Positions 9,523 to 17,470 of a stretch of DNA of 64,000 nucleotides are shown here, piece after piece; positions within the stretch are counted from its first letter, which is position 1; each line of letters starts with the position of its first letter. Source of the stretch: an uncultured Clostridia bacterium (GTDB taxonomy: Bacteria; Bacillota; Clostridia; RUG12999); assembly GCA_934792465.1 (NCBI GenBank), contig CAKVOK010000008.1:1-64000 (forward strand), written 5' to 3'. The notes below the pieces were generated by a model that did not search any database, was not told the origin of the DNA, and saw only the letters and a program-made list of their open reading frames with translations. The position numbers and the translations under genes are program-made.

Positions 9523-9540
9523 ATAAGGAGGCAAAATCAC

Positions 9541-10140
9541 ATGGAATTTGTACAGTTAAAGGGAACAAGAGATGGATTTAAAATAGTTGTTTCCGCAATT
9601 GCGAAAGGAGAAGATATATTACCGGAGCTTAAGGAAAAGCTTGAAGGTGCAAAAGAGCTTTTTGCGGCAAAACCGGAGCTTACCGCAGCAATAGAGGGAA
9701 TAACGCTTACCTTCGCCGAAAAAGTAAATATTCAAAAATGTATACATGACGTGTTCGGCGAAAACGTTTTGATAGTATCCGAACAGCAGAAAAAGGCGGC
9801 ACCGACTGTACCGGAAACCATATTTCATACGGGAACGGTACGTTCGGGTATGAACCTTAAATCAGAGGGTCACCTCGTAGTTAAGGGAGATGTAAATCCG
9901 GGTGCGGAAATAAGTGCAGCGGGGAACATAGTGGTTCTCGGTGCATTAAAGGGCATTGTCCATGCCGGTACGGGCGGCAACAGAGATGCATATGTTGCGG
10001 CACTTCAGCTTTCACCTACGCAGATAAGAATTGCCGATATTATAACGAGAGCACCGGACGATGCGGTTGATGCCATTGTTCCGGAATATGCATATATTAA
10101 AGACGACCGCATATACATCGACGACATTGTGAAAAAATAA
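9541..10140 (+). CDS. minC: Septum site-determining protein MinC
   Basis: A 199-residue MinC. The N-terminal part (about 1-95) is the variable FtsZ-inhibitory domain, and the C-terminal part (about 98-199) is the beta-helix domain, with the diagnostic VRSGMNLKSEGHLVVKGDVN and GNIVVLGALKGIVHAG. MinC with MinD blocks FtsZ ring assembly away from midcell. AAGGAGG (9524-9530) precedes the ATG. It closes the run that starts at zapA; minD has its own promoter after a 149-base gap. Confidence 0.92.
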   Translation: MEFVQLKGTRDGFKIVVSAIAKGEDILPELKEKLEGAKELFAAKPELTAAIEGITLTFAEKVNIQKCIHDVFGENVLIVSEQQKKAAPTVPETIFHTGTVRSGMNLKSEGHLVVKGDVNPGAEISAAGNIVVLGALKGIVHAGTGGNRDAYVAALQLSPTQIRIADIITRAPDDAVDAIVPEYAYIKDDRIYIDDIVKK

Positions 10141-10217
10141 TGAAATTTCATGTCGAAAAATGCAATTTTAGTCAAAAATGCACAACATATTGTAGTGTGT
10201 ATTATATAAATTAGATA

Positions 10218-10246
10218 TGGACAAATCGCAGTTTTTGTGGTATAAT
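10218..10246 (+). promoter_or_regulatory. Promoter of minD
   Basis: TGGACA at 10218-10223, 17 bases, TATAAT at 10241-10246, with a TG extended -10. It sits in the minC-minD gap, so minD and minE can be expressed apart from the upstream shape genes. Confidence 0.7.
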
Positions 10247-10289
10247 ATATATAAGTGTTAAAAATGAACAAATTTAAGGGTGTGAAAAT

Positions 10290-11081
10290 ATGAGTAAAGT
10301 AATAGTTGTAACATCGGGAAAGGGCGGAGTAGGTAAAACTACGACAACCGCAAATATAGGAACGGCCCTTGCGATGGCGGGTTATAAGGTTGTATTGGTT
10401 GACGCCGATATAGGTCTTAGAAACCTGGATTTGGTTATGGGACTCGAAAACAGAGTTGTATATGACCTTGTAAATGTTGTTGAGGGTACTTGCAGACTGA
10501 AACAAGCCCTTATTAAAGATAAACGTCAGAAAGAGCTGTATATGCTTCCGGCGGCGCAGACAAGAGATAAAGATGCAGTGTCGGCAGAGCAGATGAAACA
10601 GCTTTGTGATGATTTGAGAAAAGATTTTGATTACATATTTATAGATTGTCCGGCAGGTATCGAACAGGGATTCAAAAATGCGATTGCCGGTGCGGACGAA
10701 GCTATTGTTGTTACTACTCCGGAGGTTTCCGCAGTGCGTGACGCAGACAGAATTATAGGTCTGCTCGAAGCGAACGAGATAAGAGATCCGAAGCTTTTGG
10801 TAAACCGTGTTCGTGTGAATATGGTTAAAAGCGGCAATATGCTGAATGTTGAAGATATAATAGAGCTTTTGGCAATAAACCTGATAGGCGTTGTTCCCGA
10901 TGATGAGGATATAATTATAACATCAAACAAGGGCGAACCGGCTGTAATGAACCGGAATGCAAAAACAGGACAGGCTTATATGAACATTTCAAAGAGAATA
11001 CTCGGCGAAGAAGTGCCGCTGCTCGATTTGAACAAAGATACAGTGCTTAAGAAATTTATGAACCTGTTCCGCAAAGACTGA
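10290..11081 (+). CDS. minD: Septum site-determining ATPase MinD
   Basis: A 263-residue ParA/MinD-type ATPase. The deviant Walker A motif GKGGVGKTTT is at residues 10-19, the switch motif DADIGLRNLDLVMG is near 38-51, and IDCPAGIEQGF is near 117. The C-terminus (LKKFMNLFRKD) is an amphipathic membrane-targeting helix. MinD recruits MinC to the membrane and is displaced by MinE, giving pole-to-pole oscillation. The presence of minE here rather than divIVA predicts an oscillating system, as in some Clostridia. Confidence 0.96.
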   Translation: MSKVIVVTSGKGGVGKTTTTANIGTALAMAGYKVVLVDADIGLRNLDLVMGLENRVVYDLVNVVEGTCRLKQALIKDKRQKELYMLPAAQTRDKDAVSAEQMKQLCDDLRKDFDYIFIDCPAGIEQGFKNAIAGADEAIVVTTPEVSAVRDADRIIGLLEANEIRDPKLLVNRVRVNMVKSGNMLNVEDIIELLAINLIGVVPDDEDIIITSNKGEPAVMNRNAKTGQAYMNISKRILGEEVPLLDLNKDTVLKKFMNLFRKD

Positions 11082-11209
11082 TAAAATATTTCGACTGAAT
11101 TGCCGGCAGAATTAAAAATGCTGTCGGGAAGTCTTTGCCATGATTCGATACGGCAGTGAATTTTCCTATTATTCAGCCTTGCGTTAGGAGATTGCCGATA
11201 CTAAAATAT

Positions 11210-11236
11210 GCCGGTGCAGGGCGGCGGAATGGAGAT
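11210..11236 (+). promoter_or_regulatory. Hairpin-plus-Shine-Dalgarno element before minE
   Basis: GCCG (11210-11213), an 8-base loop, CGGC (11222-11225), then GGAATGGAGAT (11226-11236), identical in its last 16 bases (11221-11236) to the element before mreC. The start codon follows at 11241. The rest of the 159-base minD-minE gap holds only a weak hairpin near 11102-11127. Confidence 0.5.
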
Positions 11237-11240
11237 TAAT

Positions 11241-11519
11241 ATGTTTGAAAATTTTTTGGGAATGTTTTCACGGCAGAAATCCGGTGCTGTCGCAAAAGAC
11301 AGAATGCAGCTGCTGTTGGCTGTTGACCGCCAGAAAACATCTATTATTTCAGATGATACCATAAATAAAATAAAAGAAGAAATAATGCAGGTAATCAGTA
11401 AATATCTTGACGTGGATATGACCGAACTTGATATTAAGGTCGAAAGGAAGACAGATGACACGGGCAGGGTTATGTCTGCCGTTGTTGCCAACATACCGAT
11501 AAACAAAGCGTCAAAATAA
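11241..11519 (+). CDS. minE: Cell division topological specificity factor MinE
   Basis: A 92-residue MinE. The N-terminus [11 protein letters not shown] is the amphipathic membrane-binding helix, followed by the anti-MinCD segment ([14 protein letters not shown]) and the C-terminal dimerisation domain ([20 protein letters not shown]). MinE stimulates MinD ATP hydrolysis and confines MinCD to the poles. The ATG at 11241 has GGAGAT at the right distance; in-frame upstream starts (from 11208) add residues with no family match and have no ribosome site. Confidence 0.92.
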   Translation: MFENFLGMFSRQKSGAVAKDRMQLLLAVDRQKTSIISDDTINKIKEEIMQVISKYLDVDMTELDIKVERKTDDTGRVMSAVVANIPINKASK

Positions 11520-11539
11520 TCTTGCAGGAGGGAACGCAA

Positions 11540-11959
11540 ATGAATATAGCATTAATTGCTCATGATAAAAAGAAAGAGCTTATGGTGCAGTTTTGTATTG
11601 CATATAAGGGAATATTGGAAAAACATAATATATGTGCTACTGCAACGACCGGCGGACTTGTTGCCGAAGCAACAGGGCTGACTATCCATAGATTTCTTTC
11701 GGGTCCCCAGGGCGGAGATCAGCAGATCGGCGCAAGAATTGCATATAATGAAATAGACATGGTGCTGTTTTTCAGAGATCCGCTTACGGCGCAGCCTCAT
11801 GAACCGGATATAACGACTCTTTTACGTCTTTCGGATATTCACAATGTTCCCATAGCAACGAATGTCGCTACTGCAGAGGTGCTTGTTCAGGGCTTGGCAA
11901 GAGGTGATCTTGATTGGAGAGAAATAGTTAATCCAAAAGCAAAAATCGGTATAAGCTGA
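11540..11959 (+). CDS. mgsA: Methylglyoxal synthase
   Basis: A 139-residue MgsA converting dihydroxyacetone phosphate to methylglyoxal and phosphate, a bypass of lower glycolysis when phosphate is short. The N-terminal [12 protein letters not shown], the phosphate-binding [16 protein letters not shown] and the motif [14 protein letters not shown] are all present. GGAGGG (11526-11531) fits the ATG at 11540. It lies 20 bases after minE, so it probably shares the minDE transcript, which ends at the terminator at 11978-12016. The minCDE-mgsA order is common in Clostridia. Confidence 0.95.
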   Translation: MNIALIAHDKKKELMVQFCIAYKGILEKHNICATATTGGLVAEATGLTIHRFLSGPQGGDQQIGARIAYNEIDMVLFFRDPLTAQPHEPDITTLLRLSDIHNVPIATNVATAEVLVQGLARGDLDWREIVNPKAKIGIS

Positions 11960-11977
11960 TTTTGATTTATAAGTAAA

Positions 11978-12016
11978 AGTTATATAGCAGACAAAGAGCT
12001 GCCATATAACTTTTTT
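11978..12016. terminator. Bidirectional terminator between mgsA and the TIGR03915 gene
   Basis: A 13-pair stem with one mismatch (11978-11990 with 11999-12011), an 8-base loop, six T after it on the plus strand and A-rich sequence before it, so it can act for both convergent transcripts. Confidence 0.8.
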
Positions 12017-12029
12017 GCACCTTGCCGGC

Positions 12030-12764
12030 TTAATCGGTATCGTACATTTCTATAATATTTTCCCAATACTTTTTTGGCATGAAGCTTTGGCGCAGCTTGT
12101 GATTTGTGCGTTCGTCAATTGCTATTGTTTTATAGAATACTTTCCATGCATGTTCAAATTCGTCTTCTTTGATTTCGGGGGAAACTTCATCAGTGTATTC
12201 GCTGAAATTCGTAGTTCCGTTAAATCGTATTACTACACGCTTTCTTTTTGTATCGCGTATAATCCAGTTTTCGTTACACATTCGGTTTTCAAAATGCTTG
12301 TAGAATATAGGCAGAATGTTATAATCCGGCGAAATATCCGCAACATAAAAATTTTCGGCTTTTCTGAAACGCAGCAAGCCTTTTAATCTGTGGTTTTCAA
12401 ACAATATCCTTTTATATAATTTCATAGCCTTGCCGATGATATCGACATTCAGATAAGTTTCGGTGTATTTCCCGTATTTCAGTCCTGCGGCGATGTATTC
12501 AGATATAATATTTCCGGTTTCCGGCAGGTCGGAAAGATAGAGTATATATATCTGATGAACGAATCTGTCCGATATTTTGGTTCGGCAGCCGTTTAAAACC
12601 CTTTCAGCAAGCTCATCGTCCGTAGTTACCTCAATAATATCAAAAAAAGAGCAATTTTTAAAATATTTTACGGATTTTATTTCGGCATTTTTGCTTTTGT
12701 TTTTGTAGCACAAAAAGATTGCTGTCAGCAGTCCGTAAAAGCTGTCGTCATATAAGTAATACAT
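12030..12764 (-). CDS. TIGR03915 family putative DNA repair protein (DUF4130)
   Basis: A 244-residue protein of the DUF4130/TIGR03915 family. Recognisable blocks are ENHRLKGLLRFRK followed by YVADISPDYNILP, HFENRM and WIIRDTKRKR, and the C-terminal FMPKKYWENI. Its biochemical activity is not established; the family is named for constant linkage with a radical-SAM protein (TIGR03916) and, in many genomes, a uracil-DNA glycosylase homologue, fused or adjacent. No such glycosylase lies nearby. The start overlaps the radical-SAM gene by 17 bases, so the pair is translationally coupled and controlled by the promoter with SOS boxes at 14038-14089. Confidence 0.85.
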   Translation of the reverse strand: MYYLYDDSFYGLLTAIFLCYKNKSKNAEIKSVKYFKNCSFFDIIEVTTDDELAERVLNGCRTKISDRFVHQIYILYLSDLPETGNIISEYIAAGLKYGKYTETYLNVDIIGKAMKLYKRILFENHRLKGLLRFRKAENFYVADISPDYNILPIFYKHFENRMCNENWIIRDTKRKRVVIRFNGTTNFSEYTDEVSPEIKEDEFEHAWKVFYKTIAIDERTNHKLRQSFMPKKYWENIIEMYDTD

Positions 12765-14019
12765 TTTTATTCTCCCTCACGGTATCAAATAAAGAAAGTT
12801 GGTGATAGGCAGTATCGTTTTCCACGAGTTTAAGCCCTACGGCTTGGGGTGAAAACTGGAGCATAGATGCGTTTTTATAACTGTCTGCGGTGACAATAAA
12901 ATATTTGGCACGCTTCAAGACTACACCAATGGCTTTCAGATTTTGCATGGTAAGCTTGCTGTGCCTTCTGGCGCTTATTATCCTTTTGGCAGATAAAACA
13001 CCTATTCCCGGTACACGTAAAATCGTATGATAATCCGCTTTGTTTATATCTACGGGGAAAATCTGCGGATTGCGCAGCGCCCATGCGCATTTCGGGTCAA
13101 CTCCGACGGATAAAAACGGATTGTATTCGTCGAGAATTTCATCGGCACGGAATCCGTAATATCTCAAAAGCCAGTCTGCCTGATACAGCCTGTGTTCTCG
13201 AAGCAGGGGAGGGGCTGTGTCGAGAGCCGGCAGCTTTGGATCGCTGACTACGGGAACATATGCGCTGAAATAAATGCGCCTCAGTTTGAATTTATCATAA
13301 AGCCCCTGTGTCAGAGAGATTATCTGCAAATCGGTTTCGCCGCTTGCGCCTATTATCATTTGCGTGCTTTGACCGGCAGGAGCAAATGCCGGAGCATTTT
13401 TGAAGCTTTTTCGCTCAACGATGGAATTGCTTGATTCACAGGCTATTTGCTTCATCGGCGAGATAACAGCTTTGCGGCTTTTTTGCGGAGCTAAGCGTTT
13501 GAGTGAATTTTCGGACGGCAGCTCAATGTTTACACTTACTCTGTCCGCCAAGAGTCCGGCTTTTTTAATCAGTATATCGGAAGCACCCGGAATTATTTTG
13601 ACATGGATATATCCGAAAAATTTATAGTTGTTGCGGAGCAGTTCAAGAGTTTTTATAATCAGCTCCATTGTATAATCCGGATTTTTTATAACTGCGGAGC
13701 TTAAAAAAAGTCCTTCAATATAATTTCTTTTATAAAACTCGATTGTCAGATCCGCCACTTCTTTCGGAGTAAATTCCGCGCGGGGAATATCGTTGCTTCG
13801 TCTGTTGAGACAATATGCGCAATCATATATACAATTATTTGAAAAAAGTATTTTAAGCAGAGAAACACAGCGTCCGTCGGCAGACCAGGAATGGCATATT
13901 CCGGCGGCGTTGCCGTCGCCCAGACCTCCGCTGTTTTTGCGCTTGCTGCCGCTGGAAGCGCATGACGCATCATATTTTGCACTGTCCGCAAGTATTTTCA
14001 GTTTTTCTGAAACAGTCAT
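12748..14019 (-). CDS. Putative DNA modification/repair radical SAM protein (TIGR03916)
   Basis: A 423-residue radical-SAM enzyme. The [4Fe-4S] motif CIYDCAYC has cysteines at residues 63, 67 and 70; a second cysteine cluster lies upstream (ICHSWSADGRC). A helix-hairpin-helix DNA-binding segment is near 330-375 (ILRVPGIGVLSAKRI). The family is inferred to act on DNA because of this helix-hairpin-helix and its gene neighbourhood, but the reaction is unknown. AAGGAG lies 8 bases before the ATG at 14019; a GTG three codons earlier abuts the Shine-Dalgarno and is rejected. A consensus promoter and two LexA-type boxes upstream suggest DNA-damage induction. Confidence 0.9.
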   Translation of the reverse strand: MTVSEKLKILADSAKYDASCASSGSKRKNSGGLGDGNAAGICHSWSADGRCVSLLKILFSNNCIYDCAYCLNRRSNDIPRAEFTPKEVADLTIEFYKRNYIEGLFLSSAVIKNPDYTMELIIKTLELLRNNYKFFGYIHVKIIPGASDILIKKAGLLADRVSVNIELPSENSLKRLAPQKSRKAVISPMKQIACESSNSIVERKSFKNAPAFAPAGQSTQMIIGASGETDLQIISLTQGLYDKFKLRRIYFSAYVPVVSDPKLPALDTAPPLLREHRLYQADWLLRYYGFRADEILDEYNPFLSVGVDPKCAWALRNPQIFPVDINKADYHTILRVPGIGVLSAKRIISARRHSKLTMQNLKAIGVVLKRAKYFIVTADSYKNASMLQFSPQAVGLKLVENDTAYHQLSLFDTVRENKNVLLI

Positions 14020-14037
14020 ATAAAACACTCCTTAAAA

Positions 14038-14049
14038 GAACGTTAGTTC
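14038..14049. promoter_or_regulatory. LexA-type SOS box 1
   Basis: GAAC-GTTA-GTTC at 14038-14049, matching the Gram-positive GAAC-N4-GTTC core. It lies directly downstream of the minus-strand -10 box (14051-14056), over the expected transcription start of the radical-SAM gene. Confidence 0.7.
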
Positions 14050-14050
14050 T

Positions 14051-14079
14051 ATTATACCACAAAACTTTTAATTTGTCAA
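14051..14079 (-). promoter_or_regulatory. Promoter of the radical-SAM/TIGR03915 pair
   Basis: On the minus strand: TTGACA (14079-14074), a 17-base spacer, TATAAT (14056-14051). Both hexamers are full consensus, with the extended TGTGG before the -10. So strong a core promoter would be expected to need a repressor, consistent with the flanking SOS boxes. Confidence 0.85.
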
Positions 14080-14089
14080 ACATTTGTTC
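14078..14089. promoter_or_regulatory. LexA-type SOS box 2
   Basis: On the minus strand GAAC-AAAT-GTTT (14089-14078), fitting the Bacillus consensus GAAC-RNRY-GTTY. It overlaps the distal end of the minus-strand -35 box and lies 25 bases upstream of the -35 box of the divergent helicase gene. Confidence 0.6.
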
Positions 14090-14114
14090 TTAAATTTATA
14101 AAAATAACAATTAC

Positions 14115-14143
14115 TTGACATTTTTTTTGCGTTATGATAAAAT
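14115..14143 (+). promoter_or_regulatory. Promoter of the helicase operon
   Basis: TTGACA (14115-14120), 17 bases, TAAAAT (14138-14143). Divergent from the repair-pair promoter with both SOS boxes lying between the two. Confidence 0.75.
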
Positions 14144-14179
14144 ATATATATCAGAATTTATTTGAAAGGTAATGTTTTC

Positions 14180-17100
14180 GTGAATTTTTTAAGATTTGAC
14201 AACAGCATTAATTTTAAACTTAATATTTATACCCGCATTAATTCCATTGCGTTTTCCGAAATGTGCGAAATATTCGGAAACAAGTCCGAACCGTCGAAAG
14301 AAATAAAGCTGATTTTTTCAGGCAAATATTCATTTGATACATACATATCAAACACAGGTAATGACAAAAACGAAATCAGTATCGTAATAGCGACAGACAC
14401 GGACAAAAAGACAAACGCCGCTTTTTTGAAACCCCTGCAAGGATTTACAATATCTATGTTTGCCGTGGTAACCGATGACGGGATTTTTATTACGAAAGTG
14501 ATAAAAGCGCCCGGAATCGTAGGCAATGTTTCAAACAGATGCGTAAAATGTGCCTTGACGTTCGATTCGACAGGGAACAACGGCGGCACACCGCTTCCGG
14601 AGGATATATGCGAAACGGTGCGGCAGCTTGCACCTATAGGTGCGAGCGATATTTCGGAGGATATTGCGGCGTGGGACGAGTATCTTAAAATAATGGAACG
14701 GTATGCGCATTTTGACGAATGTACAGTGAAATATTCTTCGGTAGAAAACGGAAAAAATCAGTTTTCCGTTGTGTTTTATACAGAAGAAAATAAGCTCAAT
14801 CAGCATCATATAAATTCATCCGTAATGCTTGTCGAACGCTGTTATGAAGAAAACGGCGATACCGTATTTTGCGGCGATATGTTCGGCACGATTACAGGAT
14901 TTGAAAGCGACAGCATTACCGTGTTGCTTGATGAACCTTTCAAGGAAAACTTTGAATTTCCGAGAAACGGCGTTTTGCATATAACAAAACACGGCGATTT
15001 GGTTCAGATAAAGCGTATGCGCAGCGGACTTAAACGATTTTCAAACGGACGTGCATTGAACCCGTATCTCGATTTGTTCATGTTCAATTCGGCAAAGGCA
15101 CGTGTTCCGAATAAGTTTATAGATTTGTCCGATGAGAAGCTTCTGATGAAAAATATGAATGAGGAACAGCGTAAAGCCGTCTGTGGCGCTTTGAGCAGCG
15201 AAGATATGTTCCTGATACAGGGACCGCCCGGAACCGGCAAAACCACGGCAATTGCGGAAATATGCTATCAAAATGCGCTTATGGGCAAAAAAACATTGAT
15301 TGCCTCGCAAACAAATTTAGCCGTTGACAACGCATTGAGCAGACTTGCTTCAAACCCCAAAATCCGTGCGTTAAGACGAGGAAACGAAAAGTCCGTGCAA
15401 CGGGAGGGACTTGCGTTTACGGAGGACAACGTTATTTCAACGTGGATTGAAAGAACAACGGCTGCCTGTAAAGAAAATTCGGAGAAATACGAAAAGACTA
15501 TATTTGAGCTTGCGGAACTTGAAAAAGCACTTGAAAAGCCTTGCACACTTCACGAAAAATATATAAACGATACGGCGGAACGGCGTGATACCGCTTTGCG
15601 CAACAGGCTACTCGAAAAACTGCTGAATTTCGGAAAAAGGGATTGCGAAGAGCTGGAATGTGATATTGAAAAATTTAAGGAAAACCATGACAGTGCCGTT
15701 ATAAAACGTGCGCTTATGGCGGAACTTGGTGATTTCAAATGCAGCGAAACGGCGGCGGAGCTTCTGAACGAGAAGAAAAAAGCGCTTGAAGAAGCACTTG
15801 CAAAGTCCAACAGCGCAGTTACGGGAGTGGAACTTGTGCAAAACGCGCTTAAAACGGTGTCGGCTTGCAGGGAAAGCCTTGATCGTGCGTTTGAGATAAC
15901 ACGCCCCAAATATTCGGAATTTATATTAAATCCCGCAGTTCTCACAAAATCGGGAATTATGCAGCTTTATGCAGAACTTTCGACGCAGACGGACGATTTG
16001 CTGAAGCATATACCGGGCGGATTTTTCAGGATGTTCAATTTGTATGGCAGATGGAACAGAAAGGCTATGCCGATATATGAAAGACTGGTATGTGCGGAAG
16101 CTGATTTGAAGCTTACTTTGCCGGTTTTTAAAGAGGAAGAACGTTTTGTTTTCGCAAAATATTCGGTTGACGAAAAAATTGAAGAGGCATACAGCACATT
16201 AAAAGAAATATCCGATGATTATAAAGCATATATAGAAACTCTGGAAACGGAACATAATGAGAATATCAGAAAATTAAAGGAGCTTTCGGATTTGGGCGAG
16301 GAACTCTTCGATGCCTTGCGTGAATTTGACAAAAAAATTCCCGAAAAATTCAAAAGAAAAACTCCGGAAGAAGCTATGCACGAAGAAAATTTGCGTGAAT
16401 ATTACAAATCCGTATGGAGTACGGAGCTTTACTGTGCGCAGTCGCTGAAAGTGCTGACGCAGAAATGGATAAAGCGTATAAATTCGGGCAATCGTGAAGA
16501 TTATGAGGAATTGAAACGGATTTATATCAATAACGCAAACGTAATAGGTATAACGTGCAGCGGCAGCGGCAGCAGTGAGTTTATGCAAAGTTATCCGGAG
16601 TTTGATATGGTTATCATAGACGAGGTCAGCAAGGCAACACCACCGGAGCTTATTTTGCCGGCACTTAAAGCAAAAACAATTGTGTTGGTTGGCGACCATA
16701 AGCAGCTTCCGCCAATGATAGGCAGCGACACGTATGAGGAAATATCGGAAGAACTCGGCGATGAACGCCTGAACCGTATGAAAATAAGTCTTTTTGAAAG
16801 CCTGTATCTTAATGCGCCGTCGGATTTGAAAGTAATGTTAAGAAAACAATATCGTATGCACAGCCAGATTATGAATACGATAAATCAGTTTTATGCGGAG
16901 GAAGGCGGGCTTATATGCGGTCTTGACGATGCTTGCCATGAGCATGGCATTGAAGGCGGATTTATAAAAAAAGATGTCCATGCCATGTGGGTATATACTC
17001 CGTATGAATCGAGATTTAAAGAAAAAAGGGATGATACCAGCTTCTATAATGATTACGAGGTTCTGTGCATCGAAAAAATACTCGAACAGCTTAACGAAAA

Positions 17101-17470
17101 TGCGAGAAGAAAAGGAATAAAAAAAGAAGTCGGTGTAATCACGTTTTATTCAGGGCAGACAGAACGGCTGTACGGCAGGATTTCGGACAGGCAGTTTGAC
17201 AATCTTGATATACGCATAGGCACCGTGGACAAGTTCCAGGGCGTTGAAAAGCCTGTTATCATATGCAGCTTTGTGCGAAACAACCCGATGTGCGACATAG
17301 GATTTGCGAAAGACCCGCGGCGTATAAACGTTGCGCTTTCACGTGCGCAGGAGCTTCTGATTATAGTGGGGTGCAGCGAGATGTTCTGCATGGCGGACGA
17401 GAAATATGCCGCCGTATTTAATACCATTAAAGAAATCGGAGGTGATACCGATGCTCTGGACATCGTTTGA
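14180..17470 (+). CDS. UPF1-like superfamily I helicase (AAA domain, DNA2/NAM7 type)
   Basis: A protein of about 1096 residues. Walker A GPPGTGKTT is near residue 347, motif Ia ASQTNLAVDN follows, the DE box VIIDEVSKA is near 813, GDHKQLPP near 837, RKQYRMHSQIM near 890, GTVDKFQG near 1014, and RRINVALSRAQE near 1047. A long Glu/Lys-rich helical insertion (about 420-780) separates motifs Ia and II. The N-terminal 330 residues contain a beta-rich region like the 1B barrel of UPF1-type enzymes. It should unwind or translocate on nucleic acid; substrate unknown. I prefer the GTG at 14180 (AAAGGT upstream) over a TTG at 14162. Its end overlaps the next gene by 20 bases. Confidence 0.85.
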   Translation: MNFLRFDNSINFKLNIYTRINSIAFSEMCEIFGNKSEPSKEIKLIFSGKYSFDTYISNTGNDKNEISIVIATDTDKKTNAAFLKPLQGFTISMFAVVTDDGIFITKVIKAPGIVGNVSNRCVKCALTFDSTGNNGGTPLPEDICETVRQLAPIGASDISEDIAAWDEYLKIMERYAHFDECTVKYSSVENGKNQFSVVFYTEENKLNQHHINSSVMLVERCYEENGDTVFCGDMFGTITGFESDSITVLLDEPFKENFEFPRNGVLHITKHGDLVQIKRMRSGLKRFSNGRALNPYLDLFMFNSAKARVPNKFIDLSDEKLLMKNMNEEQRKAVCGALSSEDMFLIQGPPGTGKTTAIAEICYQNALMGKKTLIASQTNLAVDNALSRLASNPKIRALRRGNEKSVQREGLAFTEDNVISTWIERTTAACKENSEKYEKTIFELAELEKALEKPCTLHEKYINDTAERRDTALRNRLLEKLLNFGKRDCEELECDIEKFKENHDSAVIKRALMAELGDFKCSETAAELLNEKKKALEEALAKSNSAVTGVELVQNALKTVSACRESLDRAFEITRPKYSEFILNPAVLTKSGIMQLYAELSTQTDDLLKHIPGGFFRMFNLYGRWNRKAMPIYERLVCAEADLKLTLPVFKEEERFVFAKYSVDEKIEEAYSTLKEISDDYKAYIETLETEHNENIRKLKELSDLGEELFDALREFDKKIPEKFKRKTPEEAMHEENLREYYKSVWSTELYCAQSLKVLTQKWIKRINSGNREDYEELKRIYINNANVIGITCSGSGSSEFMQSYPEFDMVIIDEVSKATPPELILPALKAKTIVLVGDHKQLPPMIGSDTYEEISEELGDERLNRMKISLFESLYLNAPSDLKVMLRKQYRMHSQIMNTINQFYAEEGGLICGLDDACHEHGIEGGFIKKDVHAMWVYTPYESRFKEKRDDTSFYNDYEVLCIEKILEQLNENARRKGIKKEVGVITFYSGQTERLYGRISDRQFDNLDIRIGTVDKFQGVEKPVIICSFVRNNPMCDIGFAKDPRRINVALSRAQELLIIVGCSEMFCMADEKYAAVFNTIKEIGGDTDALDIV

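Noticed and set aside
8749..9540. 263-codon minus-strand open frame
   Set aside because: Lies wholly within the PBP2 gene on the other strand and shows Cys/Arg/Phe-rich composition typical of shadow frames.
12030..14019. Uracil-DNA glycosylase fused or adjacent to the repair pair
   Set aside because: The family is often linked with one, but neither neighbour nor fusion shows glycosylase motifs here.
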